Source: Isotricha intestinalis (Eukaryota; Ciliophora; Litostomatea; Vestibuliferida; Isotrichidae). Taken from it: DNA of 64,000 bases. Positions within the stretch are counted from its first letter, which is position 1. Each line of letters starts with the position of its first letter. Of this stretch, positions 19,282 through 29,806 are shown piece after piece. A model generated the notes under the pieces. The model ran no database searches. It saw only the letters and a list, made by a program, of their open reading frames with translations, and was not told the DNA's origin. Location of the stretch: assembly GCA_023807065.1 (NCBI GenBank), contig JAJJLU010003460.1:62001-126000 (forward strand), in the 5' to 3' direction. The position numbers were made by a program, and so were the translations under genes.

Positions 19282-20709
19282 TTATTGATGATTTATATAT
19301 TCCAAAGTTGCTGATGTAAATCCTTTTTCTTTTAACCATAAGCAAAAAACATAAATCATTTCAACTAATTCAAATTTTAAATCAATATCACTTATAGTAT
19401 ATCTTGATTGAATATATCTAAAATAATCATTAACAAGATCAGGAATTTGTTCATGAGTTTCAATTAAATTTTTATTATCGATAATATTACTATTATCAAT
19501 TTGGACTATATTAGTATTATTTAAATCATTATCATCAGCTTGAATAATAATTTTATTATTACTTAAATTATTATTTATATTTATTCCATTACTCTCTTTA
19601 ATATTTTTTTCATAAAACTCATTATATAACATTATATAATATTTAACAAATTGAAAATAATTATCATTAATTCTTGGTTTTACAAAAATTAAAAACCTTT
19701 GAAAAGGATTATTATCATTATCATCAAAATGGTAATTTTTATCATCTTCTTCAACAAAATTACTATTTCTTCTTTTTTCATCTTTAAAAAATTCTTTAAT
19801 ATTATTCATAACATCAGAAGAACTTTTTTGTGGTCTTCCTCTTTTAGCACTTTGATTAAATTTTTTACTTTCAGAAAAGCTAATAGGTAAACTTTTAAAA
19901 TCATTTGGAGAATGTTTTAATTTTTCATGATTATGTAAAGCAGGTCTTGATAAATAAGCTTTTTTACAAATTGGACAAATAAAAGTCCTTCCATCCATTA
20001 TTTCTTTTGATCTTCTTGGTTTTCTCATTTTTTTTGAAGAAGATATTTGACTTTCTTTTTCTTTTGAATTTTCCTTTGAAATTGAATTTATTTCTTCTTT
20101 TTCTTTTTTTTCTATTAAAATTTCTGTTATACTATTATTATTATTATTTTCTTTTAGATTTATTATTGTATTATTTATTGGATTTTCTATTAAGTTTTTT
20201 TCATTTTGGATTTCTATATTATTTATTTTCTTTTCTTCTTTTGAAGAAGATTGTTTTTCTAAATTTTGCTCTATGAATAAATCATCTTCGGTTGTATCGT
20301 CATTTTTTTTTGAATTTATTTCTTGTAAATATTCCGTTTCTTTTTTTGTAATTTCTATATTATTACTTATATTAATATTTATTGTTTCTATTGAAAAATT
20401 TTTAAATACTTTCTTTTTTGGCTCTTGATTGGTTTTTATTTCATTTATTTTTTCTTTTTCTTCTTTTTCATCTTTTTTTTCCTTTAAAGGAGATAAATTT
20501 ATTGAATTTGCCTTTTCTTCATTTTTTATTTCAACATAAAGATTTTTAGAAAAAGAATTTTTTCTTGAATCATTATCTTTTACTTTCTTAATATCAAATA
20601 AGTTTAATTTTTTATCTGGTGATTGATTTTGAATCTCTAAAATATTATTTTCATCATCTTGTAAATTCGTGTTATGTGTTTGAGGACTAAAGAAATTATT
20701 ATTTTCCAT
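19282..20709 (-). CDS. C2H2 zinc finger protein with AT-hook-like motifs
   Basis: A 475-residue protein, acidic and Lys/Glu/Asn-rich in its first 220 residues. It then has KKMRKPRRSKEIM, one C2H2 finger (TFICPICKKAYLSRPALHNH followed by EKLKH, about residues 240-265) and KRGRPQKSS, an AT-hook-like RGRP core. The C-terminal ~150 residues form an ordered, partly helical domain (YFQFVKYYIMLYNEFYEKNI ... YFRYIQSRYTISDIDLKFEL) that I do not recognise. A nuclear DNA-binding or chromatin protein is likely, by inference from the finger and AT-hook. It is divergent from the gene at 20893 with a 183-bp gap. Confidence 0.75.
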   Translation of the reverse strand: MENNNFFSPQTHNTNLQDDENNILEIQNQSPDKKLNLFDIKKVKDNDSRKNSFSKNLYVEIKNEEKANSINLSPLKEKKDEKEEKEKINEIKTNQEPKKKVFKNFSIETININISNNIEITKKETEYLQEINSKKNDDTTEDDLFIEQNLEKQSSSKEEKKINNIEIQNEKNLIENPINNTIINLKENNNNNSITEILIEKKEKEEINSISKENSKEKESQISSSKKMRKPRRSKEIMDGRTFICPICKKAYLSRPALHNHEKLKHSPNDFKSLPISFSESKKFNQSAKRGRPQKSSSDVMNNIKEFFKDEKRRNSNFVEEDDKNYHFDDNDNNPFQRFLIFVKPRINDNYFQFVKYYIMLYNEFYEKNIKESNGININNNLSNNKIIIQADDNDLNNTNIVQIDNSNIIDNKNLIETHEQIPDLVNDYFRYIQSRYTISDIDLKFELVEMIYVFCLWLKEKGFTSATLEYINHQ

Positions 20710-20892
20710 ATTTTAAATGTTTTTATTTAAAAAAAATCTTTAAGTACTCTTAGACAAAAGTATCAAAAATAAGAAATTAAAAAGACAAAAAAACAAAACC
20801 TTCTTAAAAAACAATAAACTTAATAAATGAAAAAAAACAAAATAAAAAAAGAAAAAAAATATAAAAAATTAAATTAATTAAACAAAAAAAAA

Positions 20893-22652
20893 ATGAAAAG
20901 CAAAGTAACAACATCATATTCAAATTTTCCTTCAATGGCAGGATCAACAATGTATAAAACAATGAAATCTCCTTTAATGAATGTGTCATCAAATTTACCA
21001 AAAAATTATAGTAATAGTAATATAAGTAATGCTTCAAAAACTTTTTATCCAAAATCTCTTAATAATATAATAAGAAAAAGACCTTTAAGTCCTAAAAGTG
21101 AAAGTTTAAGTTGTGTTGAAACTGATGATACTTTATTTGGTTTAAGTGAAGTTAAAATTATTGATGATAAAATTCATAAGAGAAATAATAATAAACAAAA
21201 AGTATGGCAATTAAAATCTAACAATAATATTTATGGTGTTAATGCTTCTAAAAATAAAAAAGAAATTATGGATATTCATTTTAAAACTTTAAAAGGAGAT
21301 TGTATGAAGAATTTTGATTTAAGAAGTGAAATTGATAAAAAAAAATATTTTCCTATTGAAAAAGTTGATAATATTATTGAGGCTGAAAAGATAATGCAAG
21401 AAATATTTTTAACTAGAGAAAACCAACAAAAAGCTTATCAAAAATTTGGAGGAACAAATAGAATAGATATGCATACTTTTACATATCAAAATAGGGAAAT
21501 TTTTTTAAAAAATATATTAATAAATTTATTAAATTCAGAAAGAGAAAAAATAAGTAATAAAGAACAAGCAGTTTCAAAAGCTTTAGATAGTGCATATTTA
21601 GAATTTGAAAAAGATAAAGAAATGTTTCAAGATTATACTCTTATGAAAAAAACACAATTTAGAGATTTAGAAATGAAATTAGCAGAAGCTGTTCATAATA
21701 ATAAATTATTATTTGAAAGATCAAAAATATTAAATCAAGATTAAGAAATACACAAGATGAAATTGATAAAACTATTAAAAATATAGTAAGATTTAAGTCT
21801 TATGCTGATTTTGTTCATTATGCTATTCAATCAAATGAAAAAATAACAAAAGTAAATTTAGATTGGGTTAAATTACAAAAAAAAGATCAAGATATAGAAA
21901 ATATAGTTTCTAAATTAATTTCTCAATTTGAGTTTTTATTTTATGATAATAATTATAAGAATATTACAGAATTTTTTAGTGATCCTGTTTTATTAGGAAA
22001 TATATTTTTTACTTTAGAAAGTAATATAATAAAATTATTATCTAAAAAAGAAGAAGAAGATGTTGAATTATTTAAACAAAGAAAAGAAGAAGAAGATGAA
22101 TTAAATGATTTAAAAAATAAAGTTCAAGCACATGAAGATGAATTAAAAGATGTTAAATATGATTATGAAAAAGAAAATATGATTGTTCCTCCGAATTATA
22201 AATATCAAGAATTAATTGATACAAATATGAAATTAATATATGAACTTTATAGTTCTTTATTTGAGAAAAATATAACAGAAAAAGATAAACATAAAACAAT
22301 TACTGAAATAATAAATGAAACTAATATTTGTTTAAAAAACAAAGAGAAATTATTAAATGGATTAATTGATGAAATGCAAATAATTCAAGATGAAAATGAA
22401 TGTATGTTTAAAAAAATACTTGATAGAAAAAAGAATGAAAATAAAATTGAGAAATATAAAGAAGGAAGAGAAAATATGAGAAGATTACAAGAAGAAAGAA
22501 ATTTAAAATATCAACAAAGAATGAATAGATATAAAGTAAGAGGTCCTATTGTTTTTCCTCCTCCTTATGTTTTAAATGATACTAAAAAGAAAAGAGAAAT
22601 TGAAAAAGCAAAAAATAAAATTGATGATAAAGAAATGTTATATTATTATTAA
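20893..22652 (+). CDS. DUF4200-like ciliary coiled-coil protein, one frame break
   Basis: Two frames, 20893-21744 and onward to 22652, encode one protein of about 586 residues. The first ends KLLFERSKILNQD-stop; with one missing T near 21741 it would read on as LRNTQDEIDKTIKNIVRFKS without any further break. After a Ser-rich N-terminus the protein is coiled coil. The block NREIFLKNILINLLNSEREK followed by ~100 helical residues resembles DUF4200 of CFAP73/CFAP100/CCDC42-type axonemal proteins, which tether inner dynein arms; this is a tentative match. The tail (RRLQEERNLKYQQRMNRYKV, PPPYVL) also looks conserved. No intron repairs the frame, so the break is a one-base deletion in the genome or in the sequence. 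Confidence 0.6.
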
Positions 22653-22756
22653 ATTGTTTTAATTAATATTTTTATTATTTTTCATACATTAAAATAAACT
22701 TATTTTTTATTTTTAAGGTATTTTTAGTTTTTTTCAAAATTTAAACAATTATAGAA

Positions 22757-24025
22757 ATGAAGAATTATCCACATTCAAAATTCAAATTAATATTAATAAT
22801 ATTTATAATATATATTATAGCAGTAGTAATATCAGAGCAATTTTACAGAGAATATTTATTTAAAAAGTCAATAAAAATAGAAACAGATATATATAATAAA
22901 ACCTCAAAAAAATTAATAACATTTTTTAAAATAATAACAAAATTTGGAACAGTATTATTTTTAATTCCCTTATTAATAATAATTCATATATCACTTCCAA
23001 TAAATATATCATATACCTTTTTATCAGTTTTAATTCTTTCTGCATATTATGATAATATTTTAAAAATAATTTATAGTTCACCTCGTCCTTTTTGGATTAA
23101 AACTTCAATAAAAAATGAATGTGATGGTGGATTTGGAAATCCTTCTGGTCATTCTTTTTCTTCTTTTTCTGTTTTTTTATCTCTTTGGAACATTCTAATT
23201 GAAAATATTAAACCTTTTCAGAATCAATTTTGTAGAATATTTCTTTTTTTTATTTTTTTTTCATTTGCTTTTTTAATTGCTCTTAGTAGAATTTTCCTTT
23301 GTGTTCATTCTATTAATCAAATATTATATGGAGGTTTATTAGGATTTGGATTATATTTTTATTTCTTTCATATTATTAAATTACATAAATATTCAGGAAA
23401 AAAATTTTTTAAATATATTTCTGATTCTAAATATATTAAAATACATTCTGTTAAATATTTTATTTATGTTATTATTTTATTATTAGTTTATTTTTTTAGA
23501 AAGAGTAATTGGAAAGAATATGATAATTTATTAACCGAAAAATGTCCTAATATTCCTTTATATAGAAAATTTAATAATGATGGATTATTTATTGGTTTAT
23601 CTTTATTTTTATTAATAGGAGCTCATTATGGCTTATATTTTTTTATAATTAGAATTCAAGTAGATAAACCTTTTAAAAATGAAGAAATAAATAATTGGTC
23701 CTTAGAAAATAATTTAAAATTTATATTTTACAAACTATTAATTGCTATAATTCATTGTTTACCTATGATTTTTTATTTAGTAATCCCAGATAATTTTTCT
23801 TTAGCTATTATTTATCCTATAAAAACTATTTTACCTTTTTTATTAACTGGAATATTATTAAATGGGACTTATTTTTATCTTTGCATTAAATATAAAATTG
23901 CTTATAAACAAATTTATGTAAATTATAGAATTGGAACTGAAGCTGAAAATAATAATTCAATGTCTTCTATTGCAATTGAAGTTAAAATCAGAGATAGTAA
24001 TGAAATAAATAATTTAAATAAATAA
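22757..24025 (+). CDS. PAP2-superfamily membrane phosphatase, glucose-6-phosphatase-like
   Basis: A 422-residue protein with about nine hydrophobic helices. The three phosphatase motifs are complete: K103 to R110-P111 (KIIYSSPRP), PSGH (129-132) and SRIFLCVH (177-184) with the nucleophilic His. CDGGFGNPSGHS is close to the CETG.G.PSGHA sequence of glucose-6-phosphatase, and the number of helices also fits that branch. A role in releasing phosphate from glucose-6-phosphate, a sphingoid base phosphate or a lipid phosphate in the ER lumen is possible; the sequence does not settle the substrate. The helices after about residue 240 are less conserved. Confidence 0.85.
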   Translation: MKNYPHSKFKLILIIFIIYIIAVVISEQFYREYLFKKSIKIETDIYNKTSKKLITFFKIITKFGTVLFLIPLLIIIHISLPINISYTFLSVLILSAYYDNILKIIYSSPRPFWIKTSIKNECDGGFGNPSGHSFSSFSVFLSLWNILIENIKPFQNQFCRIFLFFIFFSFAFLIALSRIFLCVHSINQILYGGLLGFGLYFYFFHIIKLHKYSGKKFFKYISDSKYIKIHSVKYFIYVIILLLVYFFRKSNWKEYDNLLTEKCPNIPLYRKFNNDGLFIGLSLFLLIGAHYGLYFFIIRIQVDKPFKNEEINNWSLENNLKFIFYKLLIAIIHCLPMIFYLVIPDNFSLAIIYPIKTILPFLLTGILLNGTYFYLCIKYKIAYKQIYVNYRIGTEAENNNSMSSIAIEVKIRDSNEINNLNK

Positions 24026-24096
24026 TTATAATTATGTTTTTCACAAATAATATTTCAAATTTTATAAAAAATTAAGAAATTAAATAAATAATAAAA

Positions 24097-25884
24097 ATGC
24101 TTTCTCCTCATATTGAAAATTTAGTCATTAAACTTTTAATAACAATTTCAAATAAAGAAAAAGAAGTTGAAATAAATCGTCAATTATTAGGTAAAAATAT
24201 AGATTTTGATGTGTTTCAATTATATTGTTTTTTAGATAAAGAAAAAAAGAATTATATTACATCTTTAGATTTAATGGAATTTTTACATAAAAATGGAGTT
24301 TATCCTAATCAATTAGAAATGGAATTTATAATTTTATTTTATGATAAAAATGCAGATAATGTTCTTTCATATACTGAATTTTTAAATATGATTTTATCAG
24401 AAAATAATTTATGCTTAAGAAAAATTTGTAAAGAAAGAATAGGTTCTTTATCATATGAGAATAATATTCCAAATGATATTGGATATTTATTTATTTCATT
24501 ATTAGAAAAAGAAATTGAATTAATTAGAATTGTTAATAGAATTATAAATGAAATTAAAGGACAATGTGATTTTAATTTCCATGATATTTATCATTTATTA
24601 ATTGGATGTCAATCTTATATTAATAAAGATACTTTGAGAACTTTTTTATTAAATCATGATATAACTTTTTCTGAAGATGATTTAGATAATATAATGAAGA
24701 GATTAGATTTAAATGAAGACCATATAATTAATTTTTTTGAATTTCATAAATTTTTCTGTTTTGCTGATTCTAATTGTAGATGTACATTTAATATAAAGAA
24801 TTGCTGTTTATGTAATCCTAATTTAATACCAAATAATAATAGTAATATAATCTTAAAAGAGATTTCACCTTCTTTAAGTCTAAGAGGACCTCCTGTTAAG
24901 GGATGTGATAATAATTATATTTCATCAAATAATTGTAATGATTGTATACAATTTAATAATCAATATTACAATAACATTGATGATAAGAATAATGATTCAT
25001 ATATTGAGAATTCATTTAATATTTCTCAGAATTTATTATTAAGAAAAAAACCTGAAAGACACTTTAAAAATAAAAAAAATAATACAATTAATGAAAATAA
25101 CTTAGAATATAATAATAATATTGATTTTTTAGCTCCTAACCAATATTCAAATAATGAAAATTATTGTCATATATGTCATAATTCACCATGTAAATGTATT
25201 GAAATATCATTAAGAAAAGCAGAAAATGAATTTTTAATATATTTAAGAGAATGTATAAAATTAGAAAATAAAATTGAAAAAGCAAAAATAGATTTATCAT
25301 TAAGAAGTGATTTTAATGTTGAAGATGCTTTTAAAATTTTTGAAAGAGAAAATAGAAAATATATTACTGATGCAGATTTAATTTATGGTTTAAATACTTT
25401 AGAAGTTTATCCTTCTGAAAAAGATATTTTATTAATAAAAAGAAGAATTAATCCTAAAAAAACAGAAAATATAATTTTTTCTGATTTTTCTGATTTTATT
25501 CTTCCTTTTGAAAAAGATTATAGAAATATGATTGAAAAAAGAGTTTGTAGTAATTATACAGTTTATAATTATTCAAATGTTTTTTTTTTAACCACAAGAA
25601 ATTATTTTTCTAATTTTTTTAACGTTATTATTGAATGTGAGAATAAAATTGATAATTTAAGGAATTTATTATGTGATGTTAGAAGTTATATTGAGATTCT
25701 TTTTAAAAATATAGATCAAAATAATTTGGGATTTATAAATGATTTTGATTTAAACTGTTATTTAAAATCAAAAGGAATTTTTGCCAATGACATTGAAAAT
25801 TGTTTATTATTTAAAAGAATTGATAAAAATAAAGACGGAAAATTAGAATGTTGGGAATTAAATGAGGAATTCCAAATAACATAA
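24097..25884 (+). CDS. Multi-EF-hand protein
   Basis: A 595-residue protein with at least three separated EF-hand pairs. LFYDKNADNVLSYTEFLNMI (about 87-106), RLDLNEDHIINFFEFHKFF (about 207-225) and RIDKNKDGKLECWELNEEF (about 575-593) have good calcium loops with acidic residues at the expected positions. Each is preceded by a degenerate partner (for example FLDKEKKNYITSLDLMEFL). The pairs repeat after an SxxxxxE-L helical linker (about every 230 residues), which suggests internal triplication. A Cys-rich linker (CRCTFNIKNCCLCNP and CHICHNSPCKCI) lies between the second and third units. Such proteins are common in ciliate cortex and cilia; the role here is unknown beyond calcium binding. Confidence 0.8.
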   Translation: MLSPHIENLVIKLLITISNKEKEVEINRQLLGKNIDFDVFQLYCFLDKEKKNYITSLDLMEFLHKNGVYPNQLEMEFIILFYDKNADNVLSYTEFLNMILSENNLCLRKICKERIGSLSYENNIPNDIGYLFISLLEKEIELIRIVNRIINEIKGQCDFNFHDIYHLLIGCQSYINKDTLRTFLLNHDITFSEDDLDNIMKRLDLNEDHIINFFEFHKFFCFADSNCRCTFNIKNCCLCNPNLIPNNNSNIILKEISPSLSLRGPPVKGCDNNYISSNNCNDCIQFNNQYYNNIDDKNNDSYIENSFNISQNLLLRKKPERHFKNKKNNTINENNLEYNNNIDFLAPNQYSNNENYCHICHNSPCKCIEISLRKAENEFLIYLRECIKLENKIEKAKIDLSLRSDFNVEDAFKIFERENRKYITDADLIYGLNTLEVYPSEKDILLIKRRINPKKTENIIFSDFSDFILPFEKDYRNMIEKRVCSNYTVYNYSNVFFLTTRNYFSNFFNVIIECENKIDNLRNLLCDVRSYIEILFKNIDQNNLGFINDFDLNCYLKSKGIFANDIENCLLFKRIDKNKDGKLECWELNEEFQIT

Positions 25885-25931
25885 TCATACAAATTTTTTA
25901 TTTAAAAAAAATAAAATCTTTTATTTAATAC

Positions 25932-28097
25932 TTATTCATCATCATCAAACTCATCAAATTCATTTCCATTGACTTCTTTAGGATTTTCATTAAATGTCTT
26001 TTCTTCATTTTTATTTGATTTTACTTTTTCAATAATATTGTCTATGAATTTATCATCTTCATCTTTTTCAGTATCTTTTCTTATCTCAGAATACTGATTA
26101 TTATATTCATATTTATTTTCATAATTATAATTATAATTATAATTATTATTATTATTATTATTATCATTATTATTATTATTATCATTATTATTATTATTTT
26201 CATTTTCATTTTCATAATTTTCCTGATTTTCAGATATTTCTTTTGACTCATTTTCTTTATCTAAATAATGTTTTAAATATTTTCCTCCTTTAAAATCACT
26301 ATTACCAATAAATTCTTTAGGATTATATTTATCAGAATCTTTATCATTTTCTTCAGAATTATATTCCTTGCTTTTTTTATCAATATTTTCTGTTTGTTTT
26401 GAAAGAGATTCTGACTCATGAGGATTATCATCATTCTTATCTTCATAATAATTTTCTCTTAAATAATTCTTTATCAAATTTAATTCGCTTTTTAAATTTT
26501 CTACTTCTTTATTTATTTTTTCATTATTTGAATATTCATTTTGGTTTGTTACACTTGAAATGTTCTGATATTTTGAATTTACAATTCCTTCTTTTAATGC
26601 AGTTAAATTTTTTTCAATTTTTTCTATATTTTGTTCCTGATAATCAATTTGTTCTTTTATTTCATCTATTTCTTTTTTATTATTAGATAATTCTTTTTCT
26701 AATTGATCAAATAAATTTTGACAAGTTTCACTATATTCATTTATTTGAGGTAAAATTTGATTTAATTTTTCTTCATTGAAATTCGATGTTTTAGTTTCTA
26801 ATTGAAGAATTCTATTATTTATTGAATCAATTTTTCCTTTTATTTCATCTCTTAAATTTAAAAGATTTTTTTCAGAATAAATTTTATCTTGATTTAATTG
26901 ATTTGAAAATTCATTATGAATATCATTTAATTTATCATTTATTTGACTATTGATTCTTTCAATTCTTTCTTTTTGAGATTTATTCCCAATATCTATTGAT
27001 GAAATTTGATTTTTTAATATATTTACATCATTACTATAATTTAGTATTTTATTATTTAATTCTTTAATATTATTATTTATTAATTTCACCTCACTTCCTA
27101 TAGTTTGAAAACCTAATTGAGTATTTGCTATTTCATCATTTGTTTTATTTAAATATAATTTCATATCATTTAATTTTTTGTTTGATTCTTTAATTTCATG
27201 ATTAAATAATACTATTTTATTTATTTCATTTTCAAATATTATTTTTAAATTTGAAATTTCCTTTTGGCAATTTAAAAAATTTTGCTGTGTTAGTGAATTC
27301 TCATTTACAATTTTATAAATGGAACTATTTAAACCATCAAATTTATTATTTAATTCTATAATCTTATTATTATTATTCTCATTACCTTGTTTTAGACTAT
27401 CAATTTCATATGAAAATTGATTCATTTTATTATCCACAGAATTTTCTAATTGTTTAAACATATTATCCAATATTTGAGGATTAGTTAATTTTACTGATTC
27501 TATTTTTTTTTTGTGTTCTTCATTTTTTCTATTTATTTCTTCTAATTTATGATTTAATTCTTCAATTGCATTCATATTATTATTCATATTATCTATTTTT
27601 TCATTACATTTTTCTATTTTTAATTTATATTCTAAAATAGTATTATTTAATTCAAACATTTGATTATTATAATCCTCTTTAAATGAATCGAAAGATTTCT
27701 TATTTTCTTTTATTTCTTCTTCAAATGATTTTATTTTTGGTTGAATAAAAACATAATTTCCTATTTCTTCTCTAAATTGATCCATCATAAAATTTAATTC
27801 ATTTTTCACTTTATTTAAATAAGGTTCCATTTCTTTTTCTATTTTTTTTCTACTTTTTATATCTGAATTATCAATATATACATTTCCTGATAATGGATTT
27901 GTCTTAAAATAATTATTAAATTGATTAAATGTATGATATTTATCATTTTGATTTCCTGATGAAAATCCATCTTTTATATTTCTAAGTTCTTGTTTTTGGA
28001 AAGAAGGTAAATCTTTTTTTATTTCTGTTTCATAATAGTTAGAATCTAATCCTAATCGAGCACTTATTTGATCTAAAAGTTGATTATAATCTGACAT
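25932..28097 (-). CDS. Long coiled-coil protein
   Basis: A 721-residue protein. Residues 1-85 are globular or extended; about 85-540 are continuous coiled coil with regular heptads (for example KIEKCNEKIDNMNNNMNAI). The tail is Glu/Asn/Tyr-rich with an Asn-Asp-Tyr tract and ends in acidic EFDEFDDDE. No motor, membrane or enzyme motif is present. It is probably a cytoskeletal scaffold, which is inference from the coil only. Confidence 0.7.
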   Translation of the reverse strand: MSDYNQLLDQISARLGLDSNYYETEIKKDLPSFQKQELRNIKDGFSSGNQNDKYHTFNQFNNYFKTNPLSGNVYIDNSDIKSRKKIEKEMEPYLNKVKNELNFMMDQFREEIGNYVFIQPKIKSFEEEIKENKKSFDSFKEDYNNQMFELNNTILEYKLKIEKCNEKIDNMNNNMNAIEELNHKLEEINRKNEEHKKKIESVKLTNPQILDNMFKQLENSVDNKMNQFSYEIDSLKQGNENNNNKIIELNNKFDGLNSSIYKIVNENSLTQQNFLNCQKEISNLKIIFENEINKIVLFNHEIKESNKKLNDMKLYLNKTNDEIANTQLGFQTIGSEVKLINNNIKELNNKILNYSNDVNILKNQISSIDIGNKSQKERIERINSQINDKLNDIHNEFSNQLNQDKIYSEKNLLNLRDEIKGKIDSINNRILQLETKTSNFNEEKLNQILPQINEYSETCQNLFDQLEKELSNNKKEIDEIKEQIDYQEQNIEKIEKNLTALKEGIVNSKYQNISSVTNQNEYSNNEKINKEVENLKSELNLIKNYLRENYYEDKNDDNPHESESLSKQTENIDKKSKEYNSEENDKDSDKYNPKEFIGNSDFKGGKYLKHYLDKENESKEISENQENYENENENNNNNDNNNNNDNNNNNNNYNYNYNYENKYEYNNQYSEIRKDTEKDEDDKFIDNIIEKVKSNKNEEKTFNENPKEVNGNEFDEFDDDE

Positions 28098-28297
28098 TTT
28101 TTAAGAATTTTTATTTTAAAAAAATGAAAATTTTTTTAATTAGTAGATTTTTCTATCACAATTATTTATTTAAAAATAATTAATATATATTTATATCTTT
28201 TGTTTAAAATTAATTGGTTAAAAACAAATTAAAATTTTGAGAATAAATCTCAAGAAATAATTTTAATACTATATACCTTTAATCTTTCTTTAGGAAA

Positions 28298-29308
28298 TTA
28301 ATTAAATCTTAATTGATATATAAATTTATCAATTTTTAACATACAATAAAAAAAATTACTCCAATTCATATTGAAAACATCAATATAAACATCTTGAAAA
28401 AATGCATTTTTATTTACACACTCTGCTAAATAATTTGAAAATAATAATTTTTTAATTATTTCCTTAACAAAATCAGGAATTATAACTTTATCTTCGATAT
28501 TCTCTATTTTATTAACAAATTGAAATCTTGAATGTTCTAATTGTTCATTATTTATTATACATTTTGAAAAACTTATGTTTTGAATTTTATTATTTTTTTT
28601 AATAATTAATTCATTTTCTTTTGATACATTAATTTTATTTTTTTTTTTACATTTTTTTTTTGTTTCATTAACTTTTTCATTTATAATATTTTGTTTTTCA
28701 TCAATTAAACTTTTAATAAAATTTTCATTTTTTAATTTTTTCAAAGTAAGTTTAGGAAATTTTTTATGACTTTCAAAATAATTTTCTCCAATAAGTTTTT
28801 CAAAAATTAATTTAAAAGACATTTCAGAAACATTTAAAGTTTTTAAAGCAAATTTAAAGGTGTTAACATTTTCATTAAATTGTATTTCTTTAAATAAATA
28901 ATCATTAATTTTTAAAGTATGAATATAAAAGCAATCTTCATTCAAACATTCTTTATTTTTAAGGAATCTTAAACAATATTTTGTTTTTAAATAAGAAATC
29001 TTTAAATTTATATTTCCTAATTTGAAATTGAATAGTGATAATATTGCTAAAGCTGCTTGATTTACAGTATCAAATCGAATTATCGCTTCGTTTTTTATTT
29101 TTCCTTCTTTTTTTCTTTGAAATAAAATGATTTGATTTATGTGGCCATATTGTCCTAAAAACTTTTTTTGATAAAGAATATCTTTTATAAAAATTTCTTG
29201 AGGAATGTTTTTTATATATACAGAATTTTTAGAAATAAATGTTTTTTGAGATAAAATCATTTGAGAAGAAGGAGAAATTTCAATTAATTTTTTTGTGGTG
29301 GAGGACAT
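28298..29308 (-). CDS. NOT4-like RRM + CCCH protein lacking the RING domain
   Basis: A 336-residue protein. Residues 30-105 form an RRM (NSVYIKNIPQEIFIKDILYQ ... GQYGHINQIILFQR). It is followed directly by the CCCH finger TKYCLRFLKNKECLNEDCFY then IH. CNOT4 has the same order and very similar sequence (KYC..FLKN..C...DC.Y.H), so the family call is good. CNOT4 begins with a C4C4 RING that makes it an E3 ligase of the CCR4-NOT complex; here only ~28 residues precede the RRM and no Cys pattern for a RING is present there or in the 500 bp upstream. Ubiquitin-ligase activity is therefore not expected. The C-terminal half is Lys-rich with a final helical part. Confidence 0.75.
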   Translation of the reverse strand: MSSTTKKLIEISPSSQMILSQKTFISKNSVYIKNIPQEIFIKDILYQKKFLGQYGHINQIILFQRKKEGKIKNEAIIRFDTVNQAALAILSLFNFKLGNINLKISYLKTKYCLRFLKNKECLNEDCFYIHTLKINDYLFKEIQFNENVNTFKFALKTLNVSEMSFKLIFEKLIGENYFESHKKFPKLTLKKLKNENFIKSLIDEKQNIINEKVNETKKKCKKKNKINVSKENELIIKKNNKIQNISFSKCIINNEQLEHSRFQFVNKIENIEDKVIIPDFVKEIIKKLLFSNYLAECVNKNAFFQDVYIDVFNMNWSNFFYCMLKIDKFIYQLRFN

Positions 29309-29806
29309 TTTATTTCTTATAATTTATTAAGATTAAAATATACATTATAACATTTATATATTATAAGAAGGATATCTTTTTTATTATTTATGAAAAAATC
29401 AGGTAGTAAGATATAAAAGATATGGGTTTGTTATTTATAATTGTTGTCGAACAGGAAATAAATTCAATATTTATTTTTCTCTTCAAAAACTTTTAGAATA
29501 TTTTAAAAGAAACTCACAAATTAAAAATTACAATTTTATCCAAAAATCATTAAAGTTAATTAAGAATAAATGAAATAATAAATATTCTCTCTTTTTAAAG
29601 TTAAACGGATTATAATCCATAAAAATTGTGATGAAAAAAATTCACAAGTATATTCACTTAAATTTAAAAGCAAAATTGTGAACAAAATATTTTCAGTGTA
29701 TTTAAAACACAAGAAATAAATTATATAAAAAAAAAGAATTAAAAAAAATAAAAAATTATTATAAACAAATAATAAAAAAATTATTTTTCAAAAAAAATAT
29801 TTTCCA
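29309..29806. other. Spacer with a short orphan reading frame
   Basis: The only protein-like stretch is on the plus strand at about 29414-29575: YKRYGFVIYNCCRTGNKFNI followed by a helical YFSLQKLLEYFKR and a TGA. It has no ATG and no clear neighbours in frame, so I read it as another small relic. No RNA gene is seen. Confidence 0.35.
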
